Assembly (NCBI GenBank): GCA_023393235.1
Contig: JAEWMH010000021.1
Coordinates: 1-20,086, forward strand
DNA length: 20,086 nucleotides
Origin: Bacillota bacterium
GTDB taxonomy: Bacteria > Bacillota > Bacilli > Paenibacillales > NBRC-103111
Direction of reading: 5' to 3'
Of the stretch, positions 14,213-20,086 are shown piece by piece. The notes beneath the pieces are model-generated. The model was given only the letters and a program-made list of their open reading frames with translations, ran no database searches and was not told the DNA's origin. The position numbers and the translations under genes were made by a program. Every line of letters begins with the position of its first letter. Position 1 is the stretch's first letter.

Positions 14213-16822
14213 TTAATTTACCGTTACATACACATACGTCTTCTTTTTGGCAAAGGTGACGGTAATGGTGGCCTTGCCCTTGCCGATGGCACGGATGACG
14301 CCGTCCTTCACGTCCGCCACCTTGATGTTGGAGGTGGTCCACAAACCCGCTACGGAGACATCCTCTTCGGTTTGGTCCGCATAGGTGGCGGTTGCCTTTA
14401 CCTTCATGGTAGAGCCGACGCTCATGTTTACCAGAACATGGTCGGTCTGCAGATACTTCAGGGTATCCACATTAACGGTGATGGAGACGCTTTTGCCCCC
14501 GAAGGTAGCTGTTACTGTAGTCGTACCCGGTCCCATGCCGGTAATCAGGCCGTCCGCCACATCCGCCACGTTGTAGGAGCCGGATTTCCACACGGCTGCA
14601 GTGGCATCCACATCCTTCTTCGTGTTGTCGGACAGCTGCGAGCTGAGGGTAATCTGCATGCTTTCCCCGGACTTAATGTTGATGATCCGCTTGCTTGCAT
14701 TCAAGGCTTGGGCAACCCCGATCTCCGCAGTGACAGAGACGGATTGGCCGCCGTACTTGGCGGTAATGGTCACCTTGCCCCGGGCAACGGGAGTCACCAC
14801 ACCCTTGTCTACAGTGGCAATGGAGGCATTGCTGGAGGTCCATTCAGCCGTTGGCGCCACATTAGTGGTTTTTCCGTCCCGGTCCTTGGCCGTAAGCGCG
14901 ATGCTCTTCACCTCGCCCAGATCAAAAACCAGAACCGTAGGGCTTGCGGTCAGGGTTTGAGCGGTATCCACCTGCACATCGAACTCGCAGGTTTTACCGC
15001 CGAAGGAAGCGGTAACGGTAGCCGTACCCGAAGCAACGGCAACCAAATGGCCGTTTTCGTCTATCGTAACTACCTTGGTATTGCTGCTCGCCCACGCCGC
15101 TTCACCGGTCACATCCTTTTTGGTGCTGTCGGTAAAGGTGGCGGTAACCTTCAGGTCCCGGGTATCCCCCTTGGCTAGGGTCAGCTTCTGTTCGTTCGTG
15201 GTGGTCAGGCTCTTCAGCACTCCGACAGAGACGGTCACCGTTGCTTTGCGGGTGCCGTACTCCACGGTAATCGTCGCCACCCCCGTGTCGATACCCGACA
15301 CAATTCCCTTGGTCACATCGGCTATAGCAGCATCACTGGTGCTCCATTTGGCCAAGCTGGTCACATCCGTTTGGGTGCCGTCGCTGAACAATGCCTCCAG
15401 CTTCAGGCTTTCCGTGCTGCCAATCTGGAAGTTAACCTTGGTGGCGCTGAGCAACAGCTTGGTGGGCACATCCACCGACAGGGCGATCTTGACGCTTTTG
15501 CCGCCATAGGTAGCGGTTATTTCCGTTTTGCCGGCCTTATAGGTGGTAATGGAGCCCTTCTGCACATAAGCAATGGAGGAGTCGGCTGTAGCCCAGTCCG
15601 CCTTTTCCGTTACATCCTCGGTTTTGCCGTCGGCATAGGTAGCAGTCAGCTTCAGCTTGTCCGTTTGATTCGCCTGGAGGAACAGCTCCTCCTTATCTGC
15701 AGTCAACAGCCGGGCTACGCCCACATCCACTGTCACGGATACGGTTTTGTCCACATAGGTGGCGGTAATGGTGGCTTCACCTGTGCCGTTGGCAATAATT
15801 TTACCCTTGGTGACTGTAGCTACTGCAGGATCGCTGGTGGTCCAGGTTGCCCGGGAGGCCAGCTCCTTGTCCGTGGTTCCGTCTGCATAGGTGGCAGTAA
15901 GAATCAGATCCTCGGAGGTATCCTTCTTTAAGAAGAGACTGGTTTTGTTCAAGCTCAGCTTTACCGCCAGGTCCACGTCCACCCGGATGGTGGTGGTTTT
16001 GGTGCCGTAGGTAGCCGTAATCTCGGTTTGGCCGGAGCCGTAGCCCTTGACCTCACCCTTGATGACATCGGCGATATCCGGGTCTTTGGATTCCCACTCA
16101 GCCAGATCGGTGACATCCGTTGTGCTGCCATCCGGATAGGTTGCGGTAAGGGTCAGCTCCTCGCTCTGCTTCAGCAGCAGGGACAGCTCCCGTTTGTTAG
16201 GATCAATCCGCTTTACAATCTCAACATCAACAGGAATGGAAACGGATTGGCCGTTATAAGCCGCCGTCACCACAGCCCGGCCGGAATTCTGGCCTTTGAT
16301 CAAGCCGTTGACTACTGTTGCAACAGAGCTGGAATCGCTGTTCCATTCCGCCTTTTTGGTGACGTCCTCGGTGGTTCCATCATCATAATAGGCGGTCAGG
16401 GTAACCTGCTCGTCTTCCCCCTTGCGCAGATCCACGGTCTGCTTGTCCTTTACCAGTGTGCGCACACGCTTCACAACGGTTACATTCACCACTACGGTCT
16501 GTCCCAGGTATGTGGCGGTGATAACTGCCTTGCCTTCGGACTTGGCCGTTACAGTGCCTGCATAAACCGAAGCCACTGCGGGAGAACCCGAATTCCATTC
16601 GGTCTTAACTGTTACCGTAGAGGTGGAGCCGTTGACAAAGACGGCGGTAGCCGTCAGCGCAGCGGTATTGCCCACTTCCATAGTCAATTCATTTTTGTTC
16701 AGCACAAGGCTGGAAATTTCCTCTGATGTAGTGGCAGCCACTGCGGCTGTACCGCCAAGGCCGATAGTATTGGTTATAAGGGCAAGCAACAGCATAACCA
16801 GCATGACCCGTTTCAATTGCAT
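14213..16822 (-). CDS. Secreted protein with ten Big2 (bacterial Ig-like) repeats
   Basis: An 869-residue protein with a Sec signal peptide (MQLKRVMLVMLLLALITNTI..., likely cut after AVAA near residue 30). The rest is ten tandem repeats of about 80-85 residues, each with the Big2 pattern: a hydrophobic start, LTATY.DGTT.DVT, AEW.SSD..VA.V..G.I, and G.ATITATYGGKSV.V.V. No transmembrane anchor, LPXTG motif, SLH domain or catalytic domain is visible; the chain ends within the tenth repeat (KKTYVYVTVN). It is probably an extracellular spacer or adhesin-type surface protein held by another component. AAGGGAG precedes the ATG. A 16-bp direct repeat lies in its upstream region. Confidence 0.9.
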   Translation of the reverse strand: MQLKRVMLVMLLLALITNTIGLGGTAAVAATTSEEISSLVLNKNELTMEVGNTAALTATAVFVNGSTSTVTVKTEWNSGSPAVASVYAGTVTAKSEGKAVITATYLGQTVVVNVTVVKRVRTLVKDKQTVDLRKGEDEQVTLTAYYDDGTTEDVTKKAEWNSDSSSVATVVNGLIKGQNSGRAVVTAAYNGQSVSIPVDVEIVKRIDPNKRELSLLLKQSEELTLTATYPDGSTTDVTDLAEWESKDPDIADVIKGEVKGYGSGQTEITATYGTKTTTIRVDVDLAVKLSLNKTSLFLKKDTSEDLILTATYADGTTDKELASRATWTTSDPAVATVTKGKIIANGTGEATITATYVDKTVSVTVDVGVARLLTADKEELFLQANQTDKLKLTATYADGKTEDVTEKADWATADSSIAYVQKGSITTYKAGKTEITATYGGKSVKIALSVDVPTKLLLSATKVNFQIGSTESLKLEALFSDGTQTDVTSLAKWSTSDAAIADVTKGIVSGIDTGVATITVEYGTRKATVTVSVGVLKSLTTTNEQKLTLAKGDTRDLKVTATFTDSTKKDVTGEAAWASSNTKVVTIDENGHLVAVASGTATVTASFGGKTCEFDVQVDTAQTLTASPTVLVFDLGEVKSIALTAKDRDGKTTNVAPTAEWTSSNASIATVDKGVVTPVARGKVTITAKYGGQSVSVTAEIGVAQALNASKRIINIKSGESMQITLSSQLSDNTKKDVDATAAVWKSGSYNVADVADGLITGMGPGTTTVTATFGGKSVSITVNVDTLKYLQTDHVLVNMSVGSTMKVKATATYADQTEEDVSVAGLWTTSNIKVADVKDGVIRAIGKGKATITVTFAKKKTYVYVTVN

Positions 16823-16862
16823 GAATTCATCTCCCTTTCGTCATCGTGTTGCAGCATTCGGC

Positions 16863-16926
16863 TTTTTTCCACATCTTTCTTTATCGGAATCGGGCCGGCC
16901 CCGGATTAGGTTTTTTACACATCTTT
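16863..16926. repeat. Two-copy 16-bp direct repeat upstream of the Big2 gene
   Basis: TTTTTTCCACATCTTT at 16863-16878 and TTTTTTACACATCTTT at 16911-16926 match at 15 of 16 positions and are 48 bp apart. They lie between the Big2 gene's start codon and the nitroreductase terminator, so they may be regulator-binding sites for the Big2 gene. Confidence 0.45.
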
Positions 16927-16940
16927 TACAAAGCTGAATG

Positions 16941-16961
16941 AAAAAACCGGCGGTCCGCCGG
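16941..16961 (-). terminator. Terminator of the nitroreductase gene
   Basis: Read on the minus strand: CCGGCG-GAC-CGCCGG followed by TTTTTT, 7 bp after the nitroreductase stop codon. Confidence 0.85.
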
Positions 16962-16967
16962 GGAGGA

Positions 16968-17474
16968 CTATCTGTAAAGCACAAGCTCCTCCAGCTGTTT
17001 GCGCACCTTGGCTGCGGGAGCATCAAGAGGATACCCTAAGGGTGTGAACGCCACCGGCTCCAGCTCCGGGTCTAAGCCGAGGATTTCCCTGGTGATACGG
17101 GCATCAAAGGCGCCGACCCAGCAGGTGCCCAACCCCTGGGCGGAAGCAGCCAGAACCATATGGTCCATGACAATGGACACGTCCACATCCGCGTAGTTTT
17201 TGCCGTCCCGCCGGACCCAGGCCTTATCGGGCAGCGCACATACACCCAGAATGAGAGGCGCCTGGACAAACCACTCCTTCGGATAAATCCGCCGCAGCTC
17301 CTCCTGCCGGCCCTCTGTTTTCACCACCACCAGCCGGAAAGGCTGCCGGTTGGCTGCAGTGGGCGCCAGCCGGGCAGCTTCCAGGATGGCAGCCAGCTTC
17401 TCTTCCTCCACCGGGTCCGCTTTATAGGCACGGCAGCTGTAACGGTTTCGGATCACTTCCAATATACTGCACAC
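16968..17474 (-). CDS. Nitroreductase-family FMN protein
   Basis: The 168-residue protein has the nitroreductase-family layout. An N-terminal RYSCRAYKADPV with the family's R-x-S-x-R FMN-phosphate motif is followed by LEAARLAPTAANRQPF, by a central AASAQGLGTCWVGAFD, and by a C-terminal FTPLGYP. Members are NAD(P)H-dependent flavoenzymes that reduce nitro compounds, quinones or other substrates; the natural substrate cannot be predicted. I chose the GTG at 17474 because GGAGGG lies 7 bp upstream and the family sequence begins there. It lies 69 bp downstream of the SLH-CAP gene on the same strand and may be read from the same transcript. A terminator follows directly. Confidence 0.88.
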   Translation of the reverse strand: MCSILEVIRNRYSCRAYKADPVEEEKLAAILEAARLAPTAANRQPFRLVVVKTEGRQEELRRIYPKEWFVQAPLILGVCALPDKAWVRRDGKNYADVDVSIVMDHMVLAASAQGLGTCWVGAFDARITREILGLDPELEPVAFTPLGYPLDAPAAKVRKQLEELVLYR

Positions 17475-17543
17475 TAGAATCCCTCCATGCTGCGATATAA
17501 CGTCCGGCCGGGTCTGCGGCGAAGCCGCCCTGCCCCTCCTCCA

Positions 17544-18998
17544 TCAATACGGGGTATAGAAATTTTCCGTATAATAAACACCGAATTTGCCTCCAAACGC
17601 CACTCCCGCACCAAAATGGGTATTGCTCCCCAACAGATTCTCTCTGTGGCCGGTAGTGGAGTTCAGCCACCCGTAATGGGCCGCCAGCGCATCCGTCTGG
17701 CCTGCCGCAATATTCTCGGCGAAGAGGCGGTAAGACAGCCCCGCATCCTCCGCACGGTCCCAAGGCATGCGTCCGCTCTGGTCGTCATGGGCAAAATATC
17801 CGTTGGACTGCATGTCGGAGCTGTGGGCTCTGGCTACCGCAGCAGCCGTATCGTTCCATAATAAGGCGGGAAGTCCGTGCTTTACCCGTTCGGCATTGGC
17901 CAGATCCAGGGTTTCCCGCTCGAAGGCCTCCCTGAGGAGGTCTCCGGATTGCCCGTTCCGGGAAGCAGCCTGCTCCTCCTCTGCTTTGGTTACCAGCTTC
18001 ATTCCGCTGATTTGCCCGTCATTCTGCAGGTCGTAATAGAAGGTAACGTAAGCACCGTCCCGCTCGAACACCTGGGAGTAGCCTGCATTTTGCAGGGAAT
18101 ACCACGTATTCCCCTTCAATATACGCGAAAGGGGCTCTCCCCACTTGCCTGTCACCTGGGCCTTGCTGCTGGTGGAGCTTACTCCGCCGGGAGCCAGCCA
18201 ATCGGTTCCCGAGGTGTACAGTCCGGCTACCTTGCCGTCCCGGAGGCCAACTAAGGTATACTGCCGGAGATCCCGGCTGTAGACCTGCCATTCAAACCCG
18301 TAAATACTGGCATCCTTGCGGTCGGGTTCTCCCAATACGGCCTGTACATAGGCTGCCGAATCCCCCAGGGAAATACCTCTTGCCTGCAGCCCGCTTTGCA
18401 GTCCTGCGGGTGCTTCCGGAGCAGCCTTCAGCACCAGCCCCTGTTCCTTGGCGTTGCGCAGGAATTGGACCGCCTCCGCACGGGTCAGGGATTCCCCGGA
18501 CGCGTACCCCTCCACGGAAGCTGCATATTTGCCCTGGGATAAGCCTTCGTCCAGCAGGTACTGGACTGCCTCTGACAGGGTAAGCGCATGTCCCTGGGCG
18601 GACGCCATCAGCCGGGCCACATGCCCACGGTTATAGGAATCGGCACCGGAGGCTTGAGTTAGCATCCAATGCTTCTCTTGTGCATACACATAATATGGCT
18701 TGTACCAGGGGTCACTCCCGCCGGCCAAAACCTCACCCGGGCCAAGAGTCCTCATCATCAAAGCAAGAAACTCCGGCTCCGACACCTTGCCGTCCGGCTG
18801 AAAAGTCCCGTTTTCGTATCCGTCAGCGATGCCTTGGTCTGCCGCCCACTCAATGGTTTGACGGGCCCAATGCTGCTTGATATCGGTAAAAGTACCGTTA
18901 TTAACTCCGGCGGCACCTGCAGGGGCAGGCGCGAGGAGCATGATGGCACATAGGGACAGTGCCGTTTTGGCTGCAATGGCTTTGAGGCGGATGGACAT
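17544..18998 (-). CDS. SLH- and CAP-domain surface protein
   Basis: The 484-residue protein has a Sec signal peptide (cut near APAGAAG). It is followed by an SLH-type region of about two or three modules: FTDIKQHWARQTIEWAADQG...DG first, and degenerate later ones ending about residue 185. Next is a CAP-associated N-terminal type domain (GISLGDSAAYVQAVLGEPDRKD... at about 200-330) and a C-terminal CAP/SCP domain with HSSDMQSNGYFAHDD and GHRENLLG. SLH modules bind pyruvylated secondary cell-wall polymers, so it is probably displayed on the cell surface. Bacterial CAP proteins have no settled function. I chose the ATG at 18998 because AAGGAG is 8 bp upstream; a GTG at 19007 overlaps that ribosome binding site. 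Confidence 0.9.
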   Translation of the reverse strand: MSIRLKAIAAKTALSLCAIMLLAPAPAGAAGVNNGTFTDIKQHWARQTIEWAADQGIADGYENGTFQPDGKVSEPEFLALMMRTLGPGEVLAGGSDPWYKPYYVYAQEKHWMLTQASGADSYNRGHVARLMASAQGHALTLSEAVQYLLDEGLSQGKYAASVEGYASGESLTRAEAVQFLRNAKEQGLVLKAAPEAPAGLQSGLQARGISLGDSAAYVQAVLGEPDRKDASIYGFEWQVYSRDLRQYTLVGLRDGKVAGLYTSGTDWLAPGGVSSTSSKAQVTGKWGEPLSRILKGNTWYSLQNAGYSQVFERDGAYVTFYYDLQNDGQISGMKLVTKAEEEQAASRNGQSGDLLREAFERETLDLANAERVKHGLPALLWNDTAAAVARAHSSDMQSNGYFAHDDQSGRMPWDRAEDAGLSYRLFAENIAAGQTDALAAHYGWLNSTTGHRENLLGSNTHFGAGVAFGGKFGVYYTENFYTPY

Positions 18999-19037
18999 AT
19001 GCGGCACTCCTTCAAATTTTTTGGCTTCTTCTATATT

Positions 19038-19066
19038 AGTATATCGGTTGATAGAGTGAATAGGAA
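19038..19066 (-). promoter_or_regulatory. Candidate promoter of the SLH-CAP gene
   Basis: On the minus strand TTCCTA (plus 19061-19066) and TATACT (plus 19038-19043) are separated by 17 bp. The -10 is good (5 of 6) and the -35 weak (3 of 6). Confidence 0.5.
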
Positions 19067-19126
19067 CTTTTGTCGGAAAAGTTCAACAAATTTTTACCGT
19101 TTTACCCAGGTTTCGATGTTCAGTAT

Positions 19127-19156
19127 TTGTTCAGAGTAGGATGCTAGAATTAGAAT
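19127..19156 (+). promoter_or_regulatory. Candidate promoter of the choice-of-anchor A gene
   Basis: TTGTTC at 19127-19132 and TAGAAT at 19151-19156 with an 18-bp spacer. A second TAGAAT at 19145-19150 with an upstream TGC forms an extended -10, so either could be used. It is back to back with the SLH-CAP promoter. Confidence 0.5.
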
Positions 19157-19212
19157 TATTCTTTATTAAGAACATTAATGCGTACTGTAATTATTTGGAA
19201 GGAGGATGGCCA

Positions 19213-20086
19213 ATGAAGAAAATGAAAGGTGTGCTGCATGTTTTTCTGGCAGGGGCTTTAATGTTCAGCAGTGTCCCTGCAGTGTGGGCGGAAGGCGGGA
19301 CAGCCTCTACGGCGAAGCCGCTTGGCATTGCCCAGGACTTCAATATCTTCCTGCTTGGGAACATCAACCAATCCTCGGATACAGAGGGCAGACTGGCTGT
19401 GGGAGGGAATGCCACCCTCAGCAATTTCGGCGTGGGTGACAGGCTGGATGCATCCGCCAACGGGACGGATGTATTTGTTGCCGGCGGGGATGTGAACTAC
19501 AACGGCGGGCAGGTCTTTTTTGGAAATGCCGTATACGGGGGAAAGTTGAACAACAGCGTCACTGTTCGTTATGGCACATGGCGCAAGGATAATCCGATTG
19601 ATTTTGAGGCTGCTTTTACAGACCTGCGGACCCTGTCTACAGACCTATCCAAGCTTACTGCCAATGGGACTACCCTGGAGAGCTACGGCACCCTTACCTT
19701 GAAGGGCACCAATGCCGGCGCTACCGTGTTTGCCGTATCGGGCAGCATGTTGGCTTCCGCCCATACCTTCAATATCGATAGTGTCCCCAACGGTGCAACC
19801 GTCATTGTGAACGTAAGCGGCGAAACCATCTCCAGAATGCCCTCTTTGGACCAAAACTCCAACCGGTCGCGTTACGTGCTGTACAACTTCTATGAAGCCA
19901 AAACCATCTCCATGTCCGGGCTGCAGATCCGGGGCTCCGTACTGGCTCCTTGGGCGGACCTGTCCTTCTCCAACGGACAAATAAATGGAACGGTTATCGC
20001 CAACTCCATGCAGGGCTCCGGCGAAACCCACCACTATCCGTTCGCAGGAACCATACCGGAGGAACCAAAGCCGCCGACACCGACAC
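19213..20086 (+). CDS. Choice-of-anchor A family surface protein, 3'-partial
   Basis: The frame is open from the ATG at 19213 to the window end (291 complete codons). A GGAGG ribosome binding site lies 7 bp upstream. A Sec signal peptide (MKKMKGVLHVFLAGALMFSS..., cut near VWA) is followed by the choice-of-anchor A domain. That domain opens with LGIAQDFNIFLLGNINQSSD and EGRLAVGGNATLSNFGVGD, and later shows IRGSVLAPWADLSFSNGQING and THHYPFAG. It ends in a Pro/Glu/Thr linker (PEEPKPPTPT), typical before further repeats or a sorting signal, which lie outside the window. Such domains occur in bacterial surface adhesin-like proteins, some with collagen-binding neighbours. Its cell-wall anchor cannot be seen. 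Confidence 0.88.
   Translation, partial: MKKMKGVLHVFLAGALMFSSVPAVWAEGGTASTAKPLGIAQDFNIFLLGNINQSSDTEGRLAVGGNATLSNFGVGDRLDASANGTDVFVAGGDVNYNGGQVFFGNAVYGGKLNNSVTVRYGTWRKDNPIDFEAAFTDLRTLSTDLSKLTANGTTLESYGTLTLKGTNAGATVFAVSGSMLASAHTFNIDSVPNGATVIVNVSGETISRMPSLDQNSNRSRYVLYNFYEAKTISMSGLQIRGSVLAPWADLSFSNGQINGTVIANSMQGSGETHHYPFAGTIPEEPKPPTPT

Noticed and set aside
14177..15178. 333-codon plus-strand frame opposite the Big2 gene
   Set aside because: It is antisense to a repeat protein with a clear signal peptide and repeat pattern, and other plus-strand frames there are just as long; no motif or ribosome binding site supports it.

Overview
The window looks like a chromosomal segment from a fairly GC-rich Bacillota bacterium, most likely Paenibacillus or a close relative. 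This is inferred from strong AGGAGG-type ribosome binding sites, TTGACA-type promoters, an SLH-domain surface protein, a Bacillales-type class Ib ribonucleotide reductase and many palindromic intergenic repeats. I could run no database search, so the genus is an inference.

Layout. Positions 1-1102 hold the end of a DUF116-family protein, followed by about 430 bp of AACGGAA-type repeats and a promoter. Positions 1534-3255 hold two adjacent plus-strand genes resembling antibiotic-modifying enzymes: an AAC(3)-type N-acetyltransferase and an APH-fold kinase. A 161-bp symmetrical palindrome and a plus-strand terminator follow. Positions 3543-11216, on the minus strand, hold a deoxyribonucleotide-synthesis block. 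Reading in the direction of transcription it runs: promoter, two NrdR-like boxes, cobalamin riboswitch, nrdD, four 39-bp repeats, nrdG, nrdI, a 585-bp repeat-rich gap, nrdE, nrdF. Positions 11637-12182 hold a 61-aa membrane protein and a PspC-domain protein, closed by a strong terminator. Positions 12331-14132 hold a Tat-type secreted metallophosphoesterase and a glycerophosphodiester phosphodiesterase. Positions 14213-18998, on the minus strand, hold a secreted protein of ten Big2 repeats, a nitroreductase and an SLH-CAP surface protein. From 19213 to the window end a choice-of-anchor A adhesin-like gene is divergent from the SLH-CAP gene and runs off the edge.

The most notable content is the ribonucleotide reductase block. 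The oxygen-sensitive class III enzyme (NrdDG) and the aerobic class Ib enzyme (NrdIEF) lie on one strand. The leader of nrdD combines a vitamin B12 riboswitch with a pair of NrdR-like boxes spaced 31 bp apart. This arrangement suggests that the cell also has a B12-dependent class II reductase elsewhere and lowers nrdDG expression when B12 is available. The remaining genes point to cell-envelope and surface functions.
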